Assembly: GCF_003336665.1 (NCBI RefSeq)
Contig: NZ_QPIJ01000001.1
Coordinates: forward strand, 281,922-345,921
Source of the DNA: Vreelandella rituensis
GTDB taxonomy: Bacteria; Pseudomonadota; Gammaproteobacteria; Pseudomonadales; Halomonadaceae
DNA length: 64,000 nucleotides
Direction of reading: 5' to 3'
The notes beneath the pieces were generated by a model, which saw only the letters and a program-made list of their open reading frames with translations, was not told where the DNA came from and did not search any database. How positions within the stretch are numbered: position 1 is the first letter of the stretch; each line of letters begins with the position of its first letter. The position numbers and the translations under genes are program-made. Of this stretch, positions 33,988-42,629 are shown one piece after another.

Positions 33988-35214
33988 ATGAGTGGAAAAG
34001 AGCCTAACTACAAAAAGCTGCAAGCGCGGCGGCAAATACTCATGTCGGAGATCGACGGTGCGCCGGTCACATCGGATGATCAGAGCGATCCTGTCATTCC
34101 GCCAGGCGGCGTTGCGCAACTCAACCTGGGGCTTCTTGCACCGCCTGACCCCCAGCCGGAGTTTTTTGAAAAGGACTCGAGTGCCCTGCAGGATTTTCAG
34201 GGCGTGGTGGCCAACAATTACCGTGAGCGCGACGGCCTGTCGAATTTGTTCTCCCTCTGGGACAACATTCCCCGCTTTTCGGGCTTGGCCCTGCAGGGGC
34301 GGTTCAAGAGCGAGCCGGGGGAAGAGCCTCTGGAGATTTTCAGCCACAAGTTCGAGTTTGGCGATCAGGTCTGCGAAATGGTGCTGACCCCGGCCCAGAT
34401 CAACGAGACGATCAACGGCAAGCTGTGCAGCGTGTTTTACTATCCAGGGCTCACCGAAGAACTGCTGGAGCTGTCTCTGGTGAAGATGGCCATGGATCGC
34501 ACTGAGCTGTTCAAAAGCGATGTCGGCCCCGATCGCGCCTACGGTGTTTCGTTCTCGCTGTCCTCGCTGCGCACCTTCATGTCCGCCAACAAGCGTGGCC
34601 GCACTTACCCCGAACTGATTCGCTCGCTCCAGATTCTGCACAAATGCAATTTGGAGGTGCGGATCAATAATGTGCTGCTGGCGTCCGGCCCTATCCTGCC
34701 CGATCTTTACTCCTACTCGCAGCGCGGCTTCAAACGCAATGACCCGAACGCGACTTGGGCGGCGCGCTTTCACCCGATGATTTCCATGTCGATCGAAGAC
34801 CGCGCCTATCGCCAGTACAGCATTGAGCGATTGATGTGCACGCACTCCAAGTCGGCGCTGGTGCTGAGCAAAATACTGGTGACGCGGGCCAGGAACATAT
34901 CGACCACCGTGCCCTTTCGTATCAGCTATCTGGAATTCGTGCGGCATTGCGGCGAGCTGCAGTATTCGCGGCGCAGCGATGGCATCCGCAAGTTCATTCA
35001 AGTGGCCGAATCGCTCAAGAAGTTCGGGACATTAAGCCGGGTCGAGTCGAAAAAAGTGATCGGTGAGCGCGGGAAGGTGATCGATGTCGAGTTGGCCTTG
35101 TACGGCAGCGCCTCCTTTATTCAGGAAGTGAAGGCCAGTCACCTGAAAGAGCGCGTCGTCTCGGAGCGTCAAGAGCCCCTGCCCCCTGCGGGTGGCAAGA
35201 AGCGGCCACGTTGA
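33988..35214 (+). CDS. Plasmid replication initiator (iteron-binding Rep)
   Basis: A 408-residue protein placed immediately after the iterons. No catalytic motif is expected for this class; DNA-binding helices are suggested in the region 250-345 (RQYSIERLMCTHSKSALVLS, then RISYLEFVRHCG), a tandem winged-helix pattern. GGGGG lies before the ATG. The C-terminal tail is basic (KKRPR). It is called Rep mainly from location and general fold pattern; no particular incompatibility family is recognised. A short convergent terminator separates it from the next gene. Iterons on both sides of the promoter suggest autoregulation. Confidence 0.72.
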   Translation: MSGKEPNYKKLQARRQILMSEIDGAPVTSDDQSDPVIPPGGVAQLNLGLLAPPDPQPEFFEKDSSALQDFQGVVANNYRERDGLSNLFSLWDNIPRFSGLALQGRFKSEPGEEPLEIFSHKFEFGDQVCEMVLTPAQINETINGKLCSVFYYPGLTEELLELSLVKMAMDRTELFKSDVGPDRAYGVSFSLSSLRTFMSANKRGRTYPELIRSLQILHKCNLEVRINNVLLASGPILPDLYSYSQRGFKRNDPNATWAARFHPMISMSIEDRAYRQYSIERLMCTHSKSALVLSKILVTRARNISTTVPFRISYLEFVRHCGELQYSRRSDGIRKFIQVAESLKKFGTLSRVESKKVIGERGKVIDVELALYGSASFIQEVKASHLKERVVSERQEPLPPAGGKKRPR

Positions 35215-35226
35215 TTAGACGGCAAA

Positions 35227-35250
35227 GCGCCCACCGCTAGGGGTGGGCGC
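35227..35250. terminator. Convergent hairpin terminator
   Basis: GCGCCCACC-GCTAGG-GGTGGGCGC, a 9-bp stem between the ends of rep (plus) and the GHKL gene (minus). On the minus strand it is followed by TTTGCC. Confidence 0.55.
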
Positions 35251-35266
35251 GTTGATCCAGTGATCC

Positions 35267-37003
35267 CTATTGGATAGAGATTCGTCTCTCGGCATCGACC
35301 GTGACCGTGAAACTCTTGCCAGCCAGCGCTTGGGCCAGATGCCCCAGTGTCTCGCTGAGGTGCTGTTGAAGTACAGCCACCGGAGAGTCGCTGGTATGCA
35401 GGATTTTCAGCTGGTAAATCTTGGTTGCGTCCTTGTCGAGCAGGGTTTCATCACGGTCTTTTTCATCACTTTCCCCGTAGGTATCCAGCGCTAGGAGCAT
35501 GTCGCTGATGTGACCTTGTTCGGCTCCGCGAGTCACCAGCAGCGTCTTGCTCTCGCAATCGTAGACCGCCGCTTTTTCGACCTCCACGGCTGCGAAGCGA
35601 CTATCCGAGGGAGTCAGGCTGATGCCCTCGCAGATCACCACGCTACACGGCATCCAGTCGTAAAGCGCGACCGTGGCCTCGCCCAGCACCTCGATGGGGG
35701 TGGCTTTCACCACAAAGCCATAGCTTTCAGAGCTTGCGTTGGCGTAGACATCCAGCGTATTGGCCTTCACCCAGTGACCGGCATCAAGCTGGGTGTAATT
35801 CTGGATGACGCGGGTGCGGGTGGCGGCCAGATAGGTGCACACCGCGCTGAGCGGGTCGGGTTCCTCGTATTCCAGATTGGCCAGAAACACCTCGGCGTTG
35901 GGCTGAATGTGTTCATCGCCCCACTCGAATACGTCATTCTCGCCATAAGCCGCCAGTGCGTCGACGGTATGCACCCAGCCCTTGGGAAGCGGCAAGTCGT
36001 TGAGCAGGTGCATCATGCCCCAGTTCTGGCAGCGATGAAAAAAGCTGTCAATAAACATCTTGGCGGACAGGTTGGCCTTGGCCTCGACCAGACGGGCGCG
36101 ACACAGTTCCAGCAATTCTTCCTTGATGCCTCTATAAACCGCATCACGATCGATCAGTTGGTCACGATCCGGCACACGGGCACGCACCTTGCTGCTATCA
36201 AGATGCAAAACCGACAGTCGCTCCGGGTTTATGGCCCGTTGTTCGGCCTTCATGGGGAGGTTTCGGTGGAAAGCAGCAGAAAAACCGGGGAAGTAAAAGT
36301 CGGAGCATAGGCTTTCCATGACAAAGCCTTGCAGGACTATGACCACTGCGGAATTCCAGCGCTGGAGTACGCCCTCCTCGGTGACGGGCACCAGACAGCC
36401 TTGGAGCGCTCCGGCTTCAAGTGCCTTGCCGCCTTGCTGCTGGCGTAGCGGCGCAGGCAACAGCTCGCCATTGAACAGGATGTCGATGGGGAATGCCTGC
36501 GCGAGCGCCGCGAAAAGCTCCTGTGCCTTCTCCTCGCAAAGCGGCTGCTTTTCCTCCTTGAGCGCATCCTTGATGATGAGTGAGATACGGGTGCCCTGCT
36601 GCCCTTCGACCGCCTCAAGGTCGAGGGGCTCGAAAGCGAGGATGTCGGCGGTGTCGGCGTCGAGACGCCAGCTGCCCGACTCGACGGTAATCCGGTCGGC
36701 GGCAAACAGCGAGGCCGCGAAACCGATCCCGAAGGGATTTTCCTGCGCCATCATGTCCATATCCTGCCACTCGGATTTGCCGATGCAGAACAGCACTTGA
36801 GGGTCGGTGATACCGTGGCCATCGTCAGTCAGGGTCAAGATTCCGTCTACATAGTTGACTTCAACCTTGCTGGCACCTGCGCGGCGGGCGTTCTGGAGCA
36901 ATTCCTTGAGGAAGGTGGTGTTACTGGTGAACTGATCTGCCAGAGTACGGATAGTGCCGTTGCGAGAAACGTCAAGAGTGATGGGTTGTGTGATTGCGTT
37001 CAT
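35267..37003 (-). CDS. GHKL (Hsp90-like) ATPase, paralogue B
   Basis: A 578-residue paralogue of the protein at 12563, near identical over the first 95 residues: KELLQNARRAG N box (E34, N38), DDGHGI G1 box, NPFGIGFAA G2. It is clearly related but diverged in the remaining 480 residues. The same length and paired C-terminal patterns (SDxLL..LDTYGESD) show whole-gene duplication. The leader and operator are also duplicated. No transducer domain of known GHKL families is recognised. It lies 40 bases from the end of rep in the opposite orientation. Confidence 0.85.
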   Translation of the reverse strand: MNAITQPITLDVSRNGTIRTLADQFTSNTTFLKELLQNARRAGASKVEVNYVDGILTLTDDGHGITDPQVLFCIGKSEWQDMDMMAQENPFGIGFAASLFAADRITVESGSWRLDADTADILAFEPLDLEAVEGQQGTRISLIIKDALKEEKQPLCEEKAQELFAALAQAFPIDILFNGELLPAPLRQQQGGKALEAGALQGCLVPVTEEGVLQRWNSAVVIVLQGFVMESLCSDFYFPGFSAAFHRNLPMKAEQRAINPERLSVLHLDSSKVRARVPDRDQLIDRDAVYRGIKEELLELCRARLVEAKANLSAKMFIDSFFHRCQNWGMMHLLNDLPLPKGWVHTVDALAAYGENDVFEWGDEHIQPNAEVFLANLEYEEPDPLSAVCTYLAATRTRVIQNYTQLDAGHWVKANTLDVYANASSESYGFVVKATPIEVLGEATVALYDWMPCSVVICEGISLTPSDSRFAAVEVEKAAVYDCESKTLLVTRGAEQGHISDMLLALDTYGESDEKDRDETLLDKDATKIYQLKILHTSDSPVAVLQQHLSETLGHLAQALAGKSFTVTVDAERRISIQ

Positions 37004-37041
37004 GGCGATTGCCTCATGTCTGGGTTGGGTCGGCGGTTGCC
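37004..37041 (-). promoter_or_regulatory. AACC-loop leader elements (two copies)
   Basis: Minus strand TCGGC-AACC-GCCGA (37031-37042) and a loop variant GGC-AATC-GCC touching the ATG at 37003. Confidence 0.6.
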
Positions 37042-37080
37042 GATGTCGCTCTGTTGTGAGCTGACAAACACAGTATTGCC

Positions 37081-37109
37081 TATATATAAGATTGCGTCAA
37101 CCCATATAT
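37081..37109 (-). promoter_or_regulatory. Shared operator/promoter, copy 4
   Basis: Minus strand: -35 TTGACG, 17-base spacer, -10 AATACT; left arm CATATATGGG precedes the -35 and a TATATATA tract lies in the spacer. Confidence 0.75.
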
Positions 37110-37181
37110 GATGTTTTTTTCTCCTATGGCTCGGCCTATGCGTGGAGGGTGGCGAGTTTCGCTGGAAGTTGAGTGATTGGC

Positions 37182-37889
37182 TCAGCAGGGGCCGTTAAGT
37201 GAGTGTCGGCGCAGCGAGGCCGGAACGGGATTGCGTGCGGCTTCCAGCAGGGCATCGACATGCCCCAGCGCGGCTTGGCGGACGGCTTCGATACTCTGGC
37301 GGGCGTCCAGCACCTTGATGCGTCCGGGCTCCTGGTCGGCTCGTTCAAGATACCCGGCGCGAACACGCTCGAATAATGTCCCGGCTTCAAGCTCGATGCG
37401 ATCCTTCTCTGCGCCCGTGGCATGGCCGCGATGCCCCATGCGTTCCAGAGAGGTCGATACCGGCAGATCGAGCAGCAAGGTCAGGTCGGGGCGCAGGTCG
37501 CCCAGGGCCATGTTCTCCAGGGCTTCGACATGCGCCAGCGGTAGCCCGCGACCTCTATATTGGTAGGCGTGGCCAGAATCATGGAATCTGTCGGCCAAAA
37601 CACAATCGCCCCGCGCCAGCGCCGGAGCGATTACCTCGGCCACCAGCTGGGCGCGGGAAGCCGCCATCAGCAGCAGTTCGGTCATGGGGTCTAACGCCTG
37701 GTTGCGACTGTCCAGCAATACCTCGCGAAGCTGTTCTCCGATGGGAGTGCCACCGGGCTCGCGCACCTGGACGACGGTGTGCCCTGCCGCCTCCAGATGC
37801 GAATGGATGGCCGCGATCTGCGACCCCTTGCCACAAGCATCGACCCCCTCGACGGAAATGAGCTTGCCGGGTTTTATGGGCGTGGGCAT
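37182..37889 (-). CDS. tmk: Thymidylate kinase
   Basis: A 235-residue dTMP kinase that makes dTDP for DNA synthesis. P-loop EGVDACGKGSQ (14-24), the substrate-site REPGGTPIGEQLR, and DRFHDSGHAYQYRGRGLP match the family's DRY/F..S..AYQ signature; LLLDLPVSTSLER follows. The P-loop carries GKGS where GKST is usual. The start at 37889 gives the normal N-terminus; AAAGGCG lies upstream. A second copy besides the chromosomal one is expected. It has its own promoter region with a class II core and is not part of the GHKL unit. Confidence 0.88.
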   Translation of the reverse strand: MPTPIKPGKLISVEGVDACGKGSQIAAIHSHLEAAGHTVVQVREPGGTPIGEQLREVLLDSRNQALDPMTELLLMAASRAQLVAEVIAPALARGDCVLADRFHDSGHAYQYRGRGLPLAHVEALENMALGDLRPDLTLLLDLPVSTSLERMGHRGHATGAEKDRIELEAGTLFERVRAGYLERADQEPGRIKVLDARQSIEAVRQAALGHVDALLEAARNPVPASLRRHSLNGPC

Positions 37890-38320
37890 GGGAGTGCGCC
37901 TTTTGCTGTTAAACATGAGGGGTAAACCCAGTATACCGGAGCCATCCCCCTCTCTGGGGTGACGCGAACGTGGCCCACCATGCCAAAGTGTCGCCGGGTT
38001 ATTGCGGTGTTCAGCATGGGTAAGGCCTCCTATGGGACAAGTCTGCAAGACGATAGCGGTTCGTTGCTGGGGGTGAAGATGGAAACGCCCCCTACCGTCT
38101 TGATATAGGGGTCAATGCGCGGAGTCGGGTCATGTGAAAACGAAATACCGACCAAACGCTGGTGTGGGGCGTGAGCAGCTACGCTATGGGGGCTGTATGC
38201 CCACAGGAGAAGGAAGGCGGGGATAAACGGGGATTGGGTGGGACTTGGCCTTAAAGGACGTAGCGAGGGCCCTTGCAGCCGCCGCGCCAGCCCCGCCCGT
38301 TGCGGGCGGGATGCGTTGTA
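37890..38320. other. Non-coding stretch with class II promoter core and GC hairpin
   Basis: About 430 bases without a gene. At 38101-38115 lies TGATATAGGGGTCAATG (inverse class II core). At 38293-38313 lies the hairpin CCCGCCCG-TTG-CGGGCGGG, close to the stop of the gene at 38321 and probably its terminator without a T-run. Confidence 0.45.
38101..38146 (-). promoter_or_regulatory. Class II shared promoter motif, partial copy
   Basis: Minus strand: CGTTTTCACATGACCCGACT, then GCATTGACCCCTATATCA. The TGACCCCTATAT core is intact, the upstream CGCCCGCT is not. Confidence 0.4.
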
Positions 38321-39997
38321 TCAGGCCACGTTTGCGGCCTTGAAATCGTTGTCTTCGGCCTTGAGCATCGCCTGCGTGGGCTTTAGTCCGCGCTTGCGCA
38401 GTGCCGCTGCGTAATTTTTCAGTAGTTCATTGGCAATCCAGCCGACACCACCATTGCTTGCCAACATCACTTCATGAAAACGTTCATAGAACTCAGGTGG
38501 ATGGCCGTGCCCCGTCAAATCAGAAGAAGTGTGGCAGAACTCGTGAATCAGGATGCCCGCGAGTCGCGTGGCACCCGAAACCCCTTGGCGCAGCAGCTTG
38601 GCCGTTTCACGCTCCACCGCCACATAGGTCGCCCCGTCCGTCCACGCTTCCGCCGTCTCGCTGACCCCAAGGATGATATTTCGCGGAGCGGGCCTTTCAT
38701 TCAGGGCGGTACGAAAGCAGCTTGGGATATAGTTGGCCGCTTCATTCATCGCTTTTAGCGCACATTGCTCAATCTTGGTCAAATCCTTGCGCGAATCCAG
38801 TGGCTCGTGGGTATCACTGAACATATCTGCATAATCAGTAAAATCCCTCACGTTGCCACGAAAGCAAACGGTATCCCGCATGCCGTCACCTGCAAAGTAT
38901 TGGCTGGTCGCCACCGCTTCCAATTTCGCTTGCACGTTCTCGACACTGTAGGCATTCAGCATGTCCATCATGGAGGGGTGCATGACAAAGACACACCCCT
39001 TCTCGTGTACACGAATCGCCAGACGTTTCTGGTCGTCGGTGCAGAAGGTGATTTCCTTGAAGTTTCTCAGTCGACCGATAGGGTGGCGCTTGCCGGTCAC
39101 ATCCTTGAGCAGGCGCAGCTTTTCGACATCCGCATCATTAAAATTGATTTCATTGGACAGCAGTTGGTGAAGAAGGAATTCCGCCTCGTTGTCGTTCAAG
39201 GCTTTGCTCTTGCGGGTACGCTCGCCTGCGCTGGCGCGAATCAGGCGTTTGGCTTCCTTCCAGAGACTGCACTTGGATTCGAGAATGTCATTGCGGGCGA
39301 CATTCACCTCAAAGGCTTTTTTGGAAACCACAATACCGCCCGTGCCAAAAGTGTGGGCCGGAAAATGACGCACAAGGACACCGATGCTATAGACCGACAA
39401 CTGCCCCTTGGCTTGCATCTTGATATACAGATCGTCGGTTTCAATGTCCCATTTTTGATCTTTGGGTAGTTTGGAAATGCTGCGTCCATTCAGGATGACT
39501 GGAATCTGGGCGTACTTGGCCAACTCTTCCAACTCGCGCTCGGTGCGGTCAACGTCGCTTGGCAACATGGGATCGTAGAAGCGCCCCGTGACGGTGAAGC
39601 CCTCTTGTTCGGGCAGGTCATCCCGCAGGTCGTACTCAAGGCCGTTCTTGCGAATATCAACGTCCATCTGGTGCGTCGAGGTACGCATAGTCGTCGGAGC
39701 GAAGGCCCACGCCTGAGCGCGGCCCAGCCCGTAACGCCCGTAGACGCGACCTTCATTGTCACCGTGGTCAAAGCCCAGCGTGCCAAGGCATTCGCGCACA
39801 TCATCCAGTCGTTGCACCCCCTTTCCGTTGTCAGTAACGGTGAAGCCTTCGGTATCAAGGGTGATGGTTACTTTACTGGCATTGCCGTCGACACTATTCA
39901 TCACCATCTCGAGCAAGGCTTTAGAGAAACTGCCGGCCTGACCTTCAATCATGTGAAAAATAAGCTGACTGCCGACCTGAATCTGGTGTTTTGCCAT
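38321..39997 (-). CDS. GHKL ATPase fused to an HExxH metalloprotease-like domain
   Basis: A 558-residue protein. The N-terminus is a GHKL ATP-binding domain with N box ALLEMVMNSVDGNAS (E30, N34), G1 DNGKG (56-60) and G2 YGRYGLGRA (86-94). A middle region without known match follows. The C-terminus holds HEFCH (H485, E486, H489) followed by GHGHPPEFYERFHEV, the order HExxH ... HGxxF found in SprT-like and related zincins. An ATPase joined to a probable zinc protease is unusual. AGAGGG precedes the ATG at 39997. It is controlled by the shared operator but is not a close paralogue of the other two GHKL proteins. Confidence 0.8.
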   Translation of the reverse strand: MAKHQIQVGSQLIFHMIEGQAGSFSKALLEMVMNSVDGNASKVTITLDTEGFTVTDNGKGVQRLDDVRECLGTLGFDHGDNEGRVYGRYGLGRAQAWAFAPTTMRTSTHQMDVDIRKNGLEYDLRDDLPEQEGFTVTGRFYDPMLPSDVDRTERELEELAKYAQIPVILNGRSISKLPKDQKWDIETDDLYIKMQAKGQLSVYSIGVLVRHFPAHTFGTGGIVVSKKAFEVNVARNDILESKCSLWKEAKRLIRASAGERTRKSKALNDNEAEFLLHQLLSNEINFNDADVEKLRLLKDVTGKRHPIGRLRNFKEITFCTDDQKRLAIRVHEKGCVFVMHPSMMDMLNAYSVENVQAKLEAVATSQYFAGDGMRDTVCFRGNVRDFTDYADMFSDTHEPLDSRKDLTKIEQCALKAMNEAANYIPSCFRTALNERPAPRNIILGVSETAEAWTDGATYVAVERETAKLLRQGVSGATRLAGILIHEFCHTSSDLTGHGHPPEFYERFHEVMLASNGGVGWIANELLKNYAAALRKRGLKPTQAMLKAEDNDFKAANVA

Positions 39998-40011
39998 GAT
40001 GTTTTTCCCTC

Positions 40012-40021
40012 TGCGGTTGCC
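40012..40021 (-). promoter_or_regulatory. AACC-loop leader element
   Basis: Minus strand GGCAACCGCA, 15 bases before the start at 39997; the outer pair is lost (G/A). Confidence 0.45.
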
Positions 40022-40065
40022 TTGGTTCATGTCGGTGATCACCGACGCACACAGATAGATTAGTT

Positions 40066-40094
40066 TATATATGTATTTACGTCAACCCATATAA
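40066..40094 (-). promoter_or_regulatory. Shared operator/promoter, copy 5
   Basis: Minus strand: -35 TTGACG, 17-base spacer, -10 TAATCT; left arm TATATGGG and right arm ACATATATA. Confidence 0.72.
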
Positions 40095-40199
40095 AGAGAA
40101 AAGCGAAACGCACCGCTAAGCGGATGTGGAGGGCGTTGCCGGGTAACGGCTATCGGGTGCTTGGTGACGGTGGCAAGCACCCGTGGATACGGGAGGTTC

Positions 40200-40523
40200 C
40201 TACCGGCGACTGATCATACGAAAGAATCGGAAAAGCACCCAAAAGAAGCCATAGACCAGTGCGCCTGCGTACAACACCGGCCCGAGGCCATCCTCCTTGT
40301 AAAAATCAATCCATGACGGGACATAGCGAATCAATGCCAAGACTATCCCGGTAAGGACAATCGTTACCCCTGGGTCCTGCACTAATGACCGCAACCAACG
40401 GAAAGGCAGCATGGCCACGATGAAGGCCATGCCCAGCACAAAGCAAATCGGGTAAAACAGCACCTTTCCTGCGGGTTTTCGAGAGCGAAGCCAAGCTGTA
40501 TTTTTCGCACCGAGTCCAAACAT
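40200..40523 (-). CDS. Small inner-membrane protein (107 aa)
   Basis: Two strongly hydrophobic regions (residues about 20-40 and 50-70) and a third near 80-100 end in the basic FRFFRMISRR. AAGGAG lies 8 bases before the ATG at 40523. No family recognised. It lies between the operator of the GHKL-zincin gene and a broken gene fragment, on the same strand. Confidence 0.65.
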   Translation of the reverse strand: MFGLGAKNTAWLRSRKPAGKVLFYPICFVLGMAFIVAMLPFRWLRSLVQDPGVTIVLTGIVLALIRYVPSWIDFYKEDGLGPVLYAGALVYGFFWVLFRFFRMISRR

Positions 40524-40618
40524 GGATAGTCTCCTTTTGGGTATTCTAGGGGCCGAGCGCTTCAAAGCCCCTTAGTCGTATGTCCGTATGCGTCTCAGTC
40601 AACAGTACCAGCCTTTTT

Positions 40619-40720
40619 CTAAGCAACAAAGTTTGCTTTGGGGGTGGCATCGCCCGCGCACACCTTGCGTACTTGCTCGCGCCCCGCCGTATTCTTGGTA
40701 GGGCGGTGACGTTGCGTCTG
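40619..40720 (-). pseudogene. Fragment of a methyltransferase gene 3' end
   Basis: Minus strand translation HRPTKNTAGREQVRKVC, ending in a new stop, matches RRPTANPAWREQVRKVC near the end of the methyltransferase at 43076-43906. The DNA over 40658-40708 closely matches 43158-43208. Only this piece remains and there is no start, so it is a relic of duplication or recombination. Confidence 0.7.
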
Positions 40721-40722
40721 GT

Positions 40723-42618
40723 TCACATCACGGACGGGCCTTTAGTGCGATGCGGGGTGGACGCCATCGGTGACGGCGTGGCCTGAGCGGTGGCTGGGCC
40801 TTGGCGCTGCTCGGCGGCGGCGGTCTCGGCGGCGATGCGCTCGGCTTCCTCGATCAACATGGCGCGAAAGCGACTGGTTCCTGGCGAGCCATCGCTGGCG
40901 GTCGCCGTGGCGTCGATATCTGCCGTTTTGGTCTGGGTCGAAGTTTTGCCCGGTATGGCACTGTCCGCTTCTGGAGCTTTTCCATGGGGCGGTTGCAGGT
41001 CTGGGTCGGGATGGTCCGGGGAGGCATCCTGCCGGGCCATGACCCGCTTGATGCCAGCCATTGCATTCGTCAGTCCAAGGGTGTCTGCCATACCCCCCAG
41101 CCAGTGCTTCTTGGTGTCCTCGACCTTGTTGTCCAGGGAGGCAACCGCTGGCCCCGTGGTGTCAGCCTGAGGTGATGCGCCCTTCTCAGCCTCCTGATGG
41201 ACACCGAACTGCGTCTGAAACAAGTTCGGCTGGTAGGCGTACCCAGCGTCCATTCCCCCTTTCGCCTCGAACTGGCTTACCCCTGCTTTGGCGACTGCCT
41301 CAAAGAAGGTGGTCACGCCTTCGGGATTTTTCTTGTAGAGTTCTTCCAGTGCATCGGCAACCGGGCCTGCGCCCATGGTGTCGTGACCATCATAGGATTG
41401 GCCACCGGGCATCTGGCTGAGCACCTCCAAATACTCAGCCCGCTCCTGATCCGACATTTCAGTGAAAAAATCAGGCTTGGTGTCGTGGTCGTGGAGAATT
41501 TTACGCAGACCTGTGGCGTGATCGTTATCGACACTAAGCCGACCGATCAGCTGGTGCGCATCGTACTCATTGTCCCTGCCAAGTTGGTGAAGGATCATGT
41601 TGTAATGCGCGTTGGATACGTGTCTTTCGGCAACGTCTATGTCCGCGCCCACCACCTCCTTCATGATCGCGGCGTTGTCGACATCGACAACCGAGATCGC
41701 CAGGTTGTAGCCAAGATGCTGAATGTCTTGCAGGTCCATGGATTCCAGGTCTATCCGATCATTCGCCACCAGATGCTTGAGGGCCAGCAGGCTCGGCTGG
41801 GTCATATGAGACGTATCCAGACTACCATCGCCGGGACGCACGACGGTTCGATCACGATACTGGATGAACCCATCGATATATTCGAGTGACTGCGCCTTGT
41901 CGAGCCCCTCATTGGTCATCTTGTCTTTTAGCAGCGCCGATACACCGATGATATCTGACGCCTGCTCGGTGAGATGCGTTTGTGCCGCCGTAGCCTCATA
42001 GATTCCTTCTGACTTGTATTCGGCAGCCGCATGCCCCACCTCGTGCCAGATCGCAATAGTGCGGTAGTCATCCTCGGTGAACGGGGTGTTGGCAAACGCC
42101 TCAGTGCCAATGTCGAAGCCTTTATCCAGCGGCACGATATAGTTTGGATCAACGTCGCTGCCGAACGTGACGCGAAAGTAAGTGGGGGCGTTGTAGGTAT
42201 CGGCCGAATCCAGAAAGGGTTTGACGCCGGCATACGCCTCGCTGTCGAGATAGTCCTGTCCGAAGTGTTTCGCAATGAACTGCTCGGTCGGGGTGTCGTA
42301 GAGAAACGTCAACACCTCCCCTTCCGAAAAGGGGTTCTTGTAGACGGCGTTTTCCTTGTTCTGGTTAAGCTCCCTGAAGTTATCCAGCGTCAGCGTCTCC
42401 AGGTCCAGCTTTGCCGCCTCGCCTTTCACCTCGGCCGCCGCCACCGGGCTATCCGGCGTCGCATGCGTGTTTTCCAGCGGCTTGGCAAACGCCGACGACA
42501 CGGAATTGACGCCAATAATGGCGGCCATGGCCACAGTGAGAACCTTTTGCTTATCCAGTCCCTTGCCGTGCGAGGTAACGGACGCGAGGCCGCTACTCAA
42601 AAACAAATTGAGATCCAT
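40723..42618 (-). CDS. Putative exported or membrane-anchored zinc metalloprotease
   Basis: A 631-residue protein. Residues 25-46 form a hydrophobic segment (VLTVAMAAIIGVNSVSSAFA) that could be a signal peptide or anchor. The motif IWHEVGHAAAEY gives HExxH with H192, E193 and H196. About 25 residues later HLTEQASDIIG offers E218 as a gluzincin-type third ligand. The C-terminal 150 residues are low-complexity (Pro/Ala/Asp/Gln). Not assigned to a named peptidase family. It is cotranscribed with the small gene at 42630, 11 bases upstream, under a class II promoter motif. Confidence 0.72.
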   Translation of the reverse strand: MDLNLFLSSGLASVTSHGKGLDKQKVLTVAMAAIIGVNSVSSAFAKPLENTHATPDSPVAAAEVKGEAAKLDLETLTLDNFRELNQNKENAVYKNPFSEGEVLTFLYDTPTEQFIAKHFGQDYLDSEAYAGVKPFLDSADTYNAPTYFRVTFGSDVDPNYIVPLDKGFDIGTEAFANTPFTEDDYRTIAIWHEVGHAAAEYKSEGIYEATAAQTHLTEQASDIIGVSALLKDKMTNEGLDKAQSLEYIDGFIQYRDRTVVRPGDGSLDTSHMTQPSLLALKHLVANDRIDLESMDLQDIQHLGYNLAISVVDVDNAAIMKEVVGADIDVAERHVSNAHYNMILHQLGRDNEYDAHQLIGRLSVDNDHATGLRKILHDHDTKPDFFTEMSDQERAEYLEVLSQMPGGQSYDGHDTMGAGPVADALEELYKKNPEGVTTFFEAVAKAGVSQFEAKGGMDAGYAYQPNLFQTQFGVHQEAEKGASPQADTTGPAVASLDNKVEDTKKHWLGGMADTLGLTNAMAGIKRVMARQDASPDHPDPDLQPPHGKAPEADSAIPGKTSTQTKTADIDATATASDGSPGTSRFRAMLIEEAERIAAETAAAEQRQGPATAQATPSPMASTPHRTKGPSVM

Positions 42619-42629
42619 GCCGCCCCCCT

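Noticed and set aside
33928-35001. 357-codon minus-strand frame across the rep gene
   Set aside because: Exactly antisense to rep, which sits at the iterons with a proper start; the antisense product has no recognised features.
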